38,849 nucleotides of DNA from Anabaena sp. 54 (GCA_900299285.1 OMJF01000197.1:1-38849); one strand, 5' to 3'. Positions 24,225-32,675 are shown, counted from the first letter of the stretch. Program-made: numbers and translations. The notes: a model not told the origin generated them from the sequence alone.

Positions 24225-25151
24225 ATGATTAAGTTATTAATAATGGAAGATAAGGTTATGCAAAACCAAATGTTTAAAAAATTTCCAAAAGGGCTTGATT
24301 TTCTTTGTGGAGGAAAGTTAGCAACAATTATCATTACTATTTTTAGTTTAGAGTTTATTAGCTATTTTTTTTCAATTTGGGATTCATCACGTTCTCTGAT
24401 TTCAGCAATTTTTATTTTATTTATAAATTGCATTATGCTTATAGCTTTATATCATTATAACAAAGCTTTGAAGTCCATAGTTCAAGGTCGTAAAAATCTC
24501 ATTGAAATGAAAATAGAAACTATTCATAATGGACCATTACAAAGTTTAGCTAAAGTATTAAAAATAGTCAAAGGACAAGATTTACCAGTTAATAAGTTAC
24601 TACCTTTAATAGAAAAAGAACTTGAAGAATTAAATCAAGAATTACGAGGAATGTATGAATTTTGGCAACAAGAAAATCTTACCCCAAATACCAGCCTTTA
24701 TCTAGGAAATAATTTAGTTATAGATTTGCGAAACCCTTTACATGAAATTCTCTATCAAGTTTATAGCTACACCTTAGATCGAGATTTTCCCTGCTTTAAA
24801 ACTCTCAAACTAAAAATTCACAATTTTGAATCTATAAATGAAAGCAATTTAAGTATTGAAAATAAACGAGGAATTTGCAGATTTTTAGAAGAAGCTTTGT
24901 GTAATGTTGGTAAACACGCGACAGAAATCACCTGTTTACAAGTTAGTTATTCTCTATCTCAAGGACGTTACACCCTCAGTATTTTGGATAATGGTTTAGG
25001 AACTTATTCGTTAAGAGAAGGTTGGGGAACAAAACAATTTAAAAAATTAGCACAACAAATTAAAGGTAAATTTAGACGGGTTTCTCTTTATCCTCAAGGT
25101 ACGCTTTGTGAGTTATCTTGGCCTTTACCAAGTTCTTTTTGGTGGCAATAA
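24225..25151 (+). CDS. NarL-type (HisKA_3/HATPase) sensor histidine kinase
   Basis: 308 aa. Two membrane helices near the N-terminus (about 32-49 and 58-77, joined by a very short loop) are followed by a phosphoacceptor region KIETIHNGPLQSLAK (His101). The HATPase domain follows, with N-box FLEEALCNVGKHA, G1 box ILDNGLG, a GWGTKQF loop and C-terminal TLCELSWPLP. There is no extracellular sensing domain, so any signal must be read in or near the membrane, as in intramembrane-sensing or peptide-pheromone kinases. The response regulator gene ends 39 bp upstream. Starts at GTG 24216 and internal ATGs (24243 onward) are also possible; ATG 24225 is used. Confidence 0.82.
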   Translation: MIKLLIMEDKVMQNQMFKKFPKGLDFLCGGKLATIIITIFSLEFISYFFSIWDSSRSLISAIFILFINCIMLIALYHYNKALKSIVQGRKNLIEMKIETIHNGPLQSLAKVLKIVKGQDLPVNKLLPLIEKELEELNQELRGMYEFWQQENLTPNTSLYLGNNLVIDLRNPLHEILYQVYSYTLDRDFPCFKTLKLKIHNFESINESNLSIENKRGICRFLEEALCNVGKHATEITCLQVSYSLSQGRYTLSILDNGLGTYSLREGWGTKQFKKLAQQIKGKFRRVSLYPQGTLCELSWPLPSSFWWQ

Positions 25152-25279
25152 AAATTGCTAAAATTAGAAAAATTAGAAAATCTTGATGTTTTGATTTTTC
25201 CAATAGCTAACTTTGCCAATACTGTGTCAAAATAGATAATTAAGAACTATATTGAGCAAAAGGAAAGCTAAAAAACGCC

Positions 25280-26233
25280 GTGCAAATTACATTCTTAGGG
25301 ACGAGTTCTGGTGTACCTACAAAATCACGCAATGTTTCCAGCGTGGCGCTGAGGTTGCCACAGCGGGCAGAATTGTGGTTATTTGACTGTGGAGAGGGAA
25401 CTCAGCATCAAATTTTGCGAAGTGAGTTAAAAATTAGCCAGCTATCCCGAATTTTTGTCACCCATATGCACGGTGATCATATTTTTGGCTTAATGGGATT
25501 ACTTGCTAGTTGCGGTTTAGCTGGTAATGTGGATAAAATTGATATCTATGGTCCATCAGGCTTAAACGAGTATCTGCAAGCTGCTTCCCGTTACTCCCAC
25601 ACTCACTTTTCTTACCCCATTAAAGTACATACGGTTCAGCCAGGGGTAATTTATGAGGATGAGGAATTTACTGTTACTTGTGGTCTTTTACATCACCGTA
25701 TTCCCGCCTTTGGCTACCGAGTAGCAGAAAAAGATAGAACCGGACGCTTTGATATAGACAAAGCCAGGGCCTTAGAAATTCCTTCAGGTCCAATATATGG
25801 CAAACTTAAACGCGGTGAAACAGTTACACTAGAAGACGGAAGAGTAATTGATGGTAGTGAACTATGTGGACCCATAGAAATTGGACGAAAAATTGCCTAT
25901 TGTACAGATACGGTTTATTGTGACGGTGCGGTGCAACTAGCTCTTGATGCAGACGTATTAATTCACGAAGCTACCTTTGCTCATCAAGATTCAGATATGG
26001 CATTTCAAAGACTGCATTCTACGAGTACAATGGCTGCACAAACAGCTTATGGTGCAGGAGTTCATAAATTAATTATGACCCATTTTAGTCCGCGCTATGC
26101 TCCAGGAAATAGCATTGAATTAAAAGACTTACTAAAAGAAGCACGGGCAATTTTTCCTAAAACAATTATGGCTCATGATTTTATGGTTTATGATGTCCCT
26201 CGAAGACGAGAAATTGATTTAAATGTTAATTAG
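25280..26233 (+). CDS. rnz: Ribonuclease Z
   Basis: 317 aa, metallo-beta-lactamase fold tRNA 3'-endonuclease that trims precursor tRNAs lacking encoded CCA. This fits the tRNA-Gly in this window, whose gene has no CCA. Metal motif H62-x-H64-x-D66-H67 lies in THMHGDHIFGLMGL. Further ligands lie in LLHHRIPAFGYR and LIHEATFAHQD, and MTHFSPRYAP carries the final His. The start is GTG, placed by the family N-terminus MQITFLGTSSGVPT; AAAGGAAAG upstream can serve as ribosome-binding site. It is the first gene of a plus-strand run with the peroxiredoxin gene 50 bp downstream. Confidence 0.95.
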   Translation: MQITFLGTSSGVPTKSRNVSSVALRLPQRAELWLFDCGEGTQHQILRSELKISQLSRIFVTHMHGDHIFGLMGLLASCGLAGNVDKIDIYGPSGLNEYLQAASRYSHTHFSYPIKVHTVQPGVIYEDEEFTVTCGLLHHRIPAFGYRVAEKDRTGRFDIDKARALEIPSGPIYGKLKRGETVTLEDGRVIDGSELCGPIEIGRKIAYCTDTVYCDGAVQLALDADVLIHEATFAHQDSDMAFQRLHSTSTMAAQTAYGAGVHKLIMTHFSPRYAPGNSIELKDLLKEARAIFPKTIMAHDFMVYDVPRRREIDLNVN

Positions 26234-26283
26234 CTCTATTATTCAATAATTTTCAATTATCCCTAATTTTTCCTAGATTAATT

Positions 26284-26760
26284 ATGAACAATATTCCCCA
26301 AATTGGACAACCTGCACCAGATTTTTCTACTCCCGACCAAAATAATAATCTAGTCAACCTTGCTGATATAAATCAGTGGATAGTTCTCTATTTTTATCCT
26401 AAAGATAATACACCGGGCTGCACCACCGAAGCTCAAGACTTTACGGAATTATCCTCTAAATTTACCGCAGCGGGCGCAAAAATCATCGGTGTTAGTCCAG
26501 ATTCTGCCGCATCTCATTGTAAATTTATAGACAAACACAATTTATCAATTACCCTATTAACTGATCCTGAACATCAATTAATAGAGGCCTATGGTGCATG
26601 GCGTTTAAAGAAGTTTATGGGTAAAGAATATATGGGAGTTGCCCGTTCAACTTTCCTAATTTCACCTGATAAAATTATCGCCTACATTTGGCCTAATGTC
26701 AAAACAAAAGGTCATGGCGAATCTGTACTCAAAAAAATCAAGGAATTAGCAGCTATTTAA
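26284..26760 (+). CDS. PrxQ/Bcp-type peroxiredoxin
   Basis: 158-aa thiol peroxidase of the Bcp/PrxQ group that reduces hydrogen peroxide or organic peroxides using thioredoxin-type donors. The peroxidatic Cys46 sits in PKDNTPGCTTEAQDF, with Thr43 and the distal Arg in VARSTFLI. The common resolving cysteine five residues after Cys46 is absent (Gln51). Cys79 in SAASHCKF is at the position used by the alternative, helix-3 type of Bcp. That suggests an atypical 2-Cys mechanism through Cys46-Cys79, which is an inference. ATG start. Confidence 0.9.
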   Translation: MNNIPQIGQPAPDFSTPDQNNNLVNLADINQWIVLYFYPKDNTPGCTTEAQDFTELSSKFTAAGAKIIGVSPDSAASHCKFIDKHNLSITLLTDPEHQLIEAYGAWRLKKFMGKEYMGVARSTFLISPDKIIAYIWPNVKTKGHGESVLKKIKELAAI

Positions 26761-26935
26761 AGTTTTCCTGTCTGATTTGTCATATTTTGTTGATATAGCT
26801 GTGATTTCTCACCGTTAGACATTTGATTTTCCAAATGTTAATTAATTTAAACTTTACTTTACGGAATTATGTTAATGAAATAATATAACTATTCCCACCT
26901 TATACAATAGAAATATCAATTCTATTATTTGTATT

Positions 26936-27562
26936 ATGGTTCAATTCATCCAAGCGCGAAATATAGGCATTGCCTATTTAGAAGCAAGATTTAGTCTAGA
27001 ACAAAGCGACAATGCCGCATTTTTTCCTGAATGGTGGGAAAATTTACCAGAAATCTCTGATTTAGAAAAACAATATCTAGACAAAGTAAAATTGCATTTT
27101 CTCCGATTAGTGAAATATCCTCCTTTATCGGAAGAAACAGTCAAGTTAGTAGTTTTATCTCCCTTACTCAGTTTAGCTGGATTTTATGATGAACCTTTCT
27201 TTATTAGGAGTGAATCATCAATAGAAATTGCAGTCGAAAATGAAGACGAAGTTATCAGAGGTAAAATTGATGTTTTAGTTATCCAACAACAATTATGGTT
27301 ATTGGTAATTGAATCTAAAAGAACTGCTTTTTCTCTCTTAGAAGCCATACCTCAAGCACTTACTTATATGCTGGCTAATCCTCATCCTACAAAACCTGTA
27401 TTTGGATTGGTAATGAATGGAAGTGATTTTATTTTTATCAAATTTTCGCAAATTAATCAAGCCCAATACGCCTTGTCTGATCAATTTACACTCTTGAAGC
27501 GAGAAAACGAACTTTATCAAGTTTTCCGAATCTTAAAAAAACTAGGTCAAATTTTGAATTAA
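26936..27562 (+). CDS. Restriction-endonuclease-like protein (type I HsdR N-terminal type), stand-alone
   Basis: 208 aa. The centre has a PD-(D/E)xK nuclease pattern: G109-K-I-D112-V-L-V, then LLVIE126-S-K128. The Asp and E-x-K are spaced as in the nuclease domain of HsdR and relatives. A helical region precedes it (about 40-80, KLVVLSPLLSLAGFY), and YMLANPHPTKPVFGLVMNG follows, as seen in HsdR N-terminal domains. The helicase part of HsdR is absent and no hsdM/hsdS lies nearby, so it is not a functional type I enzyme by itself. Cyanobacteria carry several such short proteins of unknown role. It ends 13 bp before the cysteine desulfurase gene, which it probably shares a transcript with. Confidence 0.65.
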   Translation: MVQFIQARNIGIAYLEARFSLEQSDNAAFFPEWWENLPEISDLEKQYLDKVKLHFLRLVKYPPLSEETVKLVVLSPLLSLAGFYDEPFFIRSESSIEIAVENEDEVIRGKIDVLVIQQQLWLLVIESKRTAFSLLEAIPQALTYMLANPHPTKPVFGLVMNGSDFIFIKFSQINQAQYALSDQFTLLKRENELYQVFRILKKLGQILN

Positions 27563-27575
27563 CCGTGAATTAATT

Positions 27576-28745
27576 ATGTCCAGTCGTCCTATCTACCTTG
27601 ATTGTCATGCTACTACCCCCGTTGACGAAAGGGTAATGGCTGCTATGATTCCCTACTTTACAGAAAAGTTTGGTAATGCGGCTAGTATTAGCCATATTTA
27701 CGGTTGGGAATCTGAAGCTGCTGTTAAACAAACACGGGAAATTTTAGCAGCAGCAATTAACGCAACACCCGAAGAAATTGTTTTTACTAGCGGTGCGACA
27801 GAAGCGAATAATTTAGCTATTAAGGGTATTGCTGAAGCTTATTTCCAAAAAGGTCAACATATTGTCACTATTGTCACGGAACATAAAGCCGTTTTAGATC
27901 CTTGCGAATATTTAAAAAATCTGGGTTTTAATCTCACCGTTTTACCAGTAGAAAAAGACGGATTAATTGATGTAAATCAGTTAGAAAAAGCCTTGGGTGA
28001 TGATACAATTTTAGTATCTGTAATGGCTGCAAATAATGAAATTGGAGTTTTACAACCAATAGCCGAAATTGGAGAAATCTGTCATCAACGACAAATTATT
28101 TTGCACACAGACGCAGCCCAAGCTATTGGTAAAATACCTTTAGATGTGGAAGCAATGAATATTGATTTAATGTCTCTTACAGCCCATAAAGTTTATGGAC
28201 CAAAGGGAATTGGGGCTTTATATGTTCGCAGACGTAACCCAAGAGTCAAACTTGCTTCTCAACAACATGGGGGAGGCCATGAAAGAGGAATGCGTTCGGG
28301 GACATTATATACACCGCAAATTGTCGGTTTTGGTAAAGCTATAGAAATTGCAATAGCCGAACAAGAAACAGAAAATCAAAGATTAATAGAATTAAGAGAA
28401 AGATTGTGGAAACAGATATCTAATGTCAGAGGAATTTACTTAAATGGACATCCTCAAAAACGATTAGCAGGAAACTTAAATATTAGTGTTGAAGGTGTAG
28501 ACGGTGCTGCACTTTCTTTAGGTTTACAATCAATAGTAGCTGTATCTTCGGGTTCTGCTTGTTCTTCTAATAATATTGCCCCTTCCTATGTTTTGAAAGC
28601 CTTGGGACATTCAGATAAATTAGCCTATGCTTCCGTGCGATTTGGGATTGGCAGATTTAATACAGTTGAGGAAATTGATCAAGTTGCCCAACAGGTAATT
28701 TCTACTGTGCAAGGTTTAAGAAGTGCGTCAGTTGTTAGTTGTTAA
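27576..28745 (+). CDS. Cysteine desulfurase (IscS/NifS family)
   Basis: 389 aa, a PLP enzyme that takes sulfur from cysteine for iron-sulfur cluster and thiocofactor synthesis. It shows YLDCHATTPVDERVM at the start, TSGATEANNLAIKG, HTDAAQAIGKIPLD, Lys205 in LTAHKVYGPKGIGAL, and the persulfide Cys329 in SSGSACSSNNIAPSYVL. The long active-site loop around Cys329 marks group I (IscS/NifS) rather than SufS. No nif or isc genes adjoin it, so a housekeeping IscS-like role is more likely than a nitrogenase-specific one, but the choice is not certain. ATG start, 13 bp after the nuclease-like gene. Confidence 0.9.
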   Translation: MSSRPIYLDCHATTPVDERVMAAMIPYFTEKFGNAASISHIYGWESEAAVKQTREILAAAINATPEEIVFTSGATEANNLAIKGIAEAYFQKGQHIVTIVTEHKAVLDPCEYLKNLGFNLTVLPVEKDGLIDVNQLEKALGDDTILVSVMAANNEIGVLQPIAEIGEICHQRQIILHTDAAQAIGKIPLDVEAMNIDLMSLTAHKVYGPKGIGALYVRRRNPRVKLASQQHGGGHERGMRSGTLYTPQIVGFGKAIEIAIAEQETENQRLIELRERLWKQISNVRGIYLNGHPQKRLAGNLNISVEGVDGAALSLGLQSIVAVSSGSACSSNNIAPSYVLKALGHSDKLAYASVRFGIGRFNTVEEIDQVAQQVISTVQGLRSASVVSC

Positions 28746-28797
28746 AAGCAATTATTTTTTCAATTTAGTTGTTGGCTAAGGGGGGCTAATAAATTTT

Positions 28798-28910
28798 GGC
28801 ATTGCTGAATTGGGGTATGAAAATCAAATATTCTAGTTCTTAAACTCTTACTCTGGAGCGTCCTGTGCGCCTCTGCGTGAGAAAAAATCATACCTTCATT
28901 CACCAACGCC
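28798..28910. mobile_element. 113-bp MITE with 8-bp target-site duplication
   Basis: Imperfect 23-bp inverted ends read GGCATTGCTGAATTGGGGTA (continuing TGA) on the left and, in complement, GGCGTTGGTGAATGAAGGTA (continuing TGA) on the right. They are bounded by a perfect direct repeat TAAATTTT at 28790-28797 and 28911-28918. No protein is encoded. A CTCTGCGT-type dispersed repeat lies inside (about 28853-28886). The duplication size and the TIRs show transposase-mediated insertion by an unidentified partner IS. Confidence 0.82.
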
Positions 28911-28967
28911 TAAATTTTTTATTTCTGGAAAAGATTCTGGGTTAACTGGAATTTTTTCCATATTCAT
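28896..28967 (-). pseudogene. Small ORF after the methyltransferase gene, interrupted by the MITE
   Basis: Seventeen bases after the methyltransferase-nuclease stop, the same strand encodes MNMEKIPVNPESFPEIKNL, then enters the miniature element and stops (23 codons in total). If the element and one target copy are removed, the frame runs on as LAPLSQQLN and stops, giving only about 28 codons. Its coding status is uncertain; it may be the start of a longer gene already lost. Confidence 0.35.
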
Positions 28968-28983
28968 TTATTTTACCTAATTT

Positions 28984-30702
28984 TCAGGAATGGGAAAATA
29001 AATTACCCTGTTCTCCTATATCCCGATTTTCCCTTTGCGCTTTCTTAAATGTCAATTCTCCCTGTTTCATATCAAAAAACTCTGGTCGTTTTTGTGCTGT
29101 TAATAATTCTTCAATAGTTAAAATTTGCACTTTCGCGTAATTTCTGCCATTTCCAGCTTTATAAAAACCTGAAGATGCTGCTTCTTTAATCATTGGTTGA
29201 CTGGGAGGTGTGAGAGTCACAAACAATCCTATTTCTGCCTTATTTGTCTCCATTGTACCGCGTAAATCTCTAATCATCGCTGGGTTAAGATTTTTCCCAC
29301 CTTTAACACTGACAATAATCTTTTTCACAGCAGTTTTATTTGATTTTTTGATATCAATAACATCTTCAAAAAATATCAATCCATCAATACCACCATCTGC
29401 ACCTTTCTTTTGATCTTTATATGGTTGTGCATTAACTAAAGAACAAGCCCACCATTGAAATTGATAGGGGTCACGAGCAAATAAATCTTCGGCTGCTGCT
29501 AAATCTTGGGGTGTACCTTCTACTTCAAATTCAATCCCTGGAACTAACTTTTGATTTTTATTTTCATCTTCAATAAATTTGTTAGGAAAGGCATCTCTTA
29601 ATCGTTTTTCTATTAAAGCAATTGCTAAATGAGTAATATCAATACCGATCCAATTTCTACCTAAATTTTCTGCTGCGTGGATAGCTGTACCACATCCACA
29701 AAAGGGATCAAGGACAATATCATCTTTATTACTACTAGCTTGGATAATTCTTTCTAATAAAGATAAAGGTTTTTGAGTAGGATATCCTAACCGTTCTTTT
29801 GCGTGGGCGCTAATAGATAAAATATCAGTCCAAATATTTGTAACAATACTACCATTTTGTTCATTTAAATATCTTTTTAGTCGAGGCCGTTTACTAAAAT
29901 CAAAACTACCATCAGGTTTTGTCGGATAATAAATACGTCCTTCATCATGTAATTTTTGCATAGTATCTTGTTGATATCGCCACCCTTTTACAGGATAAGG
30001 AAAACCCATCCATTCATACATCATTCTGGGACGAGGGTTAGGACTTGCCAAATCAGCTAATTGATATAATCCCCGACCATCATGATCATCATGTCTATAA
30101 AATTTAGCTATATATTCCGGATCATTTTCTCCATATTGAGGCTTAAAAATGGCATTTTTTGACTTGACATAAAATAAGATAATATCGGCTACATCTGCAA
30201 ATTTATATTTAGCATCATTATGGGCTGTTTGACGTTTCCAGATAATTTCATTTCTAAATTTATCCGCTCCAAAAATCAAATCTAAAATCATTTTTAAATA
30301 ATGACTAGCTGTAGTATCACAATGTAAATATAAACTACCTGTAGATTTGACAACTCGATGTAATTCTATTAATCGAATGGCCATCATTACCAAATAAGCT
30401 GATAATGAATTTTTACCTAATGTTCTCACTAATAAATCTAATAATTGATACAATTCACCTTTTATATCTTGAATTTCATCTAAAAATCGTTCTGATTCAA
30501 TTCCCCAAGTCCAAGTATCTTCAAAAGCTGTAATTTGAGCTTCTGAACTTCCACCAGTAGTATTTTTGAAGAAAATATTGTAATTAGCTTGAGAGTTAAA
30601 AGGTGGATCAAGATAAATTAAATCTATAGATTCATTAGGGATATTGTCTCTGAGAACTTGGAGATTATCACCGTAGTAAAGACGTTTCATAGATGTTGAC
30701 AT
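28984..30702 (-). CDS. DNA methyltransferase fused to an Mrr-like nuclease domain
   Basis: 572 aa. The N-terminal two thirds are a beta-class amino-methyltransferase. The catalytic L31-D-P-P-F comes first and the SAM site V330-L-D-P-F-C-G-C-G-T-A later, followed by GRNWIGIDITHLAI. The C-terminal third (about 405-535) resembles an Mrr-type restriction domain, with FQWWACSLVN, G434-A-D-G-G-I-D440, then VSVKGGK (Lys467) and IGLFVTLTPPSQPM. The middle (about 150-300) has its own target-recognition-like insert. It may modify and cut from one chain, or cut foreign methylated DNA. Substrate adenine or cytosine is not determined by DPPF alone. A DUF29 gene lies 26 bp upstream on the same strand. Confidence 0.8.
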   Translation of the reverse strand: MSTSMKRLYYGDNLQVLRDNIPNESIDLIYLDPPFNSQANYNIFFKNTTGGSSEAQITAFEDTWTWGIESERFLDEIQDIKGELYQLLDLLVRTLGKNSLSAYLVMMAIRLIELHRVVKSTGSLYLHCDTTASHYLKMILDLIFGADKFRNEIIWKRQTAHNDAKYKFADVADIILFYVKSKNAIFKPQYGENDPEYIAKFYRHDDHDGRGLYQLADLASPNPRPRMMYEWMGFPYPVKGWRYQQDTMQKLHDEGRIYYPTKPDGSFDFSKRPRLKRYLNEQNGSIVTNIWTDILSISAHAKERLGYPTQKPLSLLERIIQASSNKDDIVLDPFCGCGTAIHAAENLGRNWIGIDITHLAIALIEKRLRDAFPNKFIEDENKNQKLVPGIEFEVEGTPQDLAAAEDLFARDPYQFQWWACSLVNAQPYKDQKKGADGGIDGLIFFEDVIDIKKSNKTAVKKIIVSVKGGKNLNPAMIRDLRGTMETNKAEIGLFVTLTPPSQPMIKEAASSGFYKAGNGRNYAKVQILTIEELLTAQKRPEFFDMKQGELTFKKAQRENRDIGEQGNLFSHS

Positions 30703-30728
30703 AACTAATTTATAAAAATAATAACATA

Positions 30729-31202
30729 TTATAACATATCTCCATAAAAATCCTCATCTAATAACTGTTCTAAAGTAAAAGGTAAATCAAGAGGATATTC
30801 TGATTCATCTGGTTTTCTGACTCCCAACTTAGCATTTTTACTTTCTTTAATTGCCAGTTTTCTAGCATCAGCATAAGCTATAAAAACTACCTCATGCAGA
30901 TAATTCTTAAAAGAAGGATTTTCTTGTAAATCTTTTTTAATTCTAAAGCGATGTTCAGTAACAGAACTGTACCAACTTCCTTTCATCATTTCTGGTGCAT
31001 CAGATTGAACAGTTAATTTGAGTAAATGAGCAATTAAAATTGTTAAATTACTCAAAAAAGACCGTTTTTCCGATTTACCCATATCATCCAGTTCTAATAG
31101 TAAATGTTCCCAATCAATATCATGAAAATGTTTTTCTTTGATTTGTGTAATAAGAGTTTCTCTCCAAAGATTAAAATCTTGTTCATAGAGTTGATGGTTC
31201 AT
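30729..31202 (-). CDS. DUF29 family protein
   Basis: 157 aa. The N-terminus LYEQDFNLWRETLITQIKE and the following DIDWEHLLLELDDMGKSEKR match the DUF29 family, which is greatly expanded in cyanobacteria. HLLKLTVQSDAPEMMKGSWY and the alpha-helical remainder also fit. Function is unknown, and members lie often beside mobile or toxin-like genes. It lies between DUF2442 and the methyltransferase-nuclease genes, all on the minus strand, so the three may form one transcript. Confidence 0.82.
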   Translation of the reverse strand: MNHQLYEQDFNLWRETLITQIKEKHFHDIDWEHLLLELDDMGKSEKRSFLSNLTILIAHLLKLTVQSDAPEMMKGSWYSSVTEHRFRIKKDLQENPSFKNYLHEVVFIAYADARKLAIKESKNAKLGVRKPDESEYPLDLPFTLEQLLDEDFYGDML

Positions 31203-31247
31203 ATATATTCCTTAGAATAAAGCGTATATTTTGTGACGAGTTTTGAG

Positions 31248-31544
31248 TTAATTAGCAATTTTTGTAGATTGAGTTTGATTTCCTCCATAGATAGGAATAA
31301 ATTGACCAGTAATTAAAGAATAAAGCACATCTGGATCTAAATCTGCACCATTATCCCAATAAATTGTTCCCCATTCTGGGTTAACTTTGACTGTTTTAAA
31401 ATACTCTAAATCTTTTAAAGGTTGAAAAACTCCAGTAAATTGAATTAATTGACTAACATCAACAATACCTTGTTTTCCATCATCAAATTTGAGATAGAGT
31501 TGATAGTTATTTTGAGGAATGACTTCTATAATATCTTGCAGCAT
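31248..31544 (-). CDS. DUF2442 domain protein
   Basis: 98 aa. YQLYLKFDDGKQGIVDVSQL and WGTIYWDNGADLDPDVLY are the recognisable family blocks. DUF2442 proteins are small, often found next to toxin-antitoxin or DUF4160 genes, and may bind DNA; the function here is unproven. ATG start, first gene of the minus-strand run that continues with DUF29. Confidence 0.85.
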   Translation of the reverse strand: MLQDIIEVIPQNNYQLYLKFDDGKQGIVDVSQLIQFTGVFQPLKDLEYFKTVKVNPEWGTIYWDNGADLDPDVLYSLITGQFIPIYGGNQTQSTKIAN

Positions 31545-31616
31545 AACCTATAAAGCTGGTTAGATATTATTAGTTTACCAGATGCGATCGCTCTTTGTTA
31601 TATCTTTTCCAAAATT

Positions 31617-31691
31617 GTAGGTTGGGTTCAGCGACAGCGCAACCCAACAGCAGCATATAATTGATTGTTAGGTTTTCTCAACCCAACCTAC
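31617..31691. repeat. 75-bp inverted-repeat element, GTAGGTTGGGTT ends
   Basis: Perfect 12-bp inverted ends GTAGGTTGGGTT (31617-31628) and AACCCAACCTAC (31680-31691), plus an internal second AACCCAAC near 31641 that can also pair with the left arm. It is non-coding and lies between the glycosyltransferase and DUF2442 genes. It resembles other GTAGG...CCTAC miniature elements in this window. Confidence 0.75.
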
Positions 31692-31724
31692 ATCTGACTT
31701 TTAAAACATCCTCAAGTTTTGCAT

Positions 31725-32600
31725 TTAGCTTATGTATCCCCATAACAGACAAATATACTGTAATTTAGACAAAAATTGATTTATAAAACTCAATTTATTA
31801 GGTTGAAAAACTTTAGGCTTTAAGTCAACTTCATACATTTTGCTGATAATTTTATTACCTTTTCCATATCTAATAAATCTTCGACAAAAGCCAATAACAC
31901 CATCATCAAAGTTATGATAAATAACAGAATTAAACGCATAATCAAGATTGCCAATTTCTAACAATCTCCATCCTAAATCTATATCTTCCCCAGCAGCAAT
32001 ATTAATATTTTCATTAAAGTAGCCTATTTTTTCAATAGCTGGTTTCCAAACCATTGAATTAGCAGTAATTAAATACTCTGGTCTTGTATATCCTTGCTGT
32101 TCAATTACTTTGAAAGGCACTAAAATTTCTTGTGTTTCATAATATTTGGATAAAAAATCATTGCCCCATGATTTAACATTGCCTGCATATCCAATACAGC
32201 CATTCATTGAATAAATATATCCTAAAATCCATGATTCCGAAGGGATACAGTCGCTATCTGTAAATAAAACCCAATCACCTTTGGAATGTTGAATACCTAA
32301 ATTTCTTGCGGACGCAGGTCCCATTTTTGAGCATTTCAATAAAATAATTTCAATACCCTTAGCTTGAAATTGTTTATTGATAGTAATTACCTTTTTCGAG
32401 AGATTATCAATAACAATAATCTCTCTAGGATAAAGTTCTAAATTGTGGTACTTAAAAAAATTATACAAAAATAAATCAATTCCTTTTTGATTATCCCTTA
32501 CAGGTATAACTATTGATATATCTGATGGCTTAATATTTATTGGTGCGATTAAATTAGCTTTCTTTTTGGGTTGATAATTGAATTTGCTGATTAAAGTCAT
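31725..32600 (-). CDS. Family 2 glycosyltransferase
   Basis: 291 aa with a GT-A fold. It starts ISIVIPVRDNQKGIDLFL (about 28-45). Nucleotide-sugar and metal binding fit IIVIDNLS and the DxD-like FTDSDCIP (about 115-122), and ASARNLGIQHSKGDW precedes it. The catalytic-base region is AAGEDIDLGWRLLEIG. The C-terminal end is hydrophobic but has no clear membrane helix. It transfers a sugar to an unknown acceptor, perhaps a surface polysaccharide or glycolipid. No glycan cluster surrounds it. A/T-rich codon use is similar to its neighbours. Confidence 0.8.
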   Translation of the reverse strand: MTLISKFNYQPKKKANLIAPINIKPSDISIVIPVRDNQKGIDLFLYNFFKYHNLELYPREIIVIDNLSKKVITINKQFQAKGIEIILLKCSKMGPASARNLGIQHSKGDWVLFTDSDCIPSESWILGYIYSMNGCIGYAGNVKSWGNDFLSKYYETQEILVPFKVIEQQGYTRPEYLITANSMVWKPAIEKIGYFNENINIAAGEDIDLGWRLLEIGNLDYAFNSVIYHNFDDGVIGFCRRFIRYGKGNKIISKMYEVDLKPKVFQPNKLSFINQFLSKLQYICLLWGYIS

Positions 32601-32675
32601 AATTTTAAAACTAATGTATTGTAATTATTTCATGGAGTTAAATAGCCTTAAAAAAGCACCGTAAACTTTATTAAT

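Noticed and set aside
27576..28745. Assignment as nitrogenase-linked nifS
   Set aside because: No nif genes are nearby. The protein is a group I desulfurase, but a housekeeping IscS-like role is as likely, so no symbol was given.
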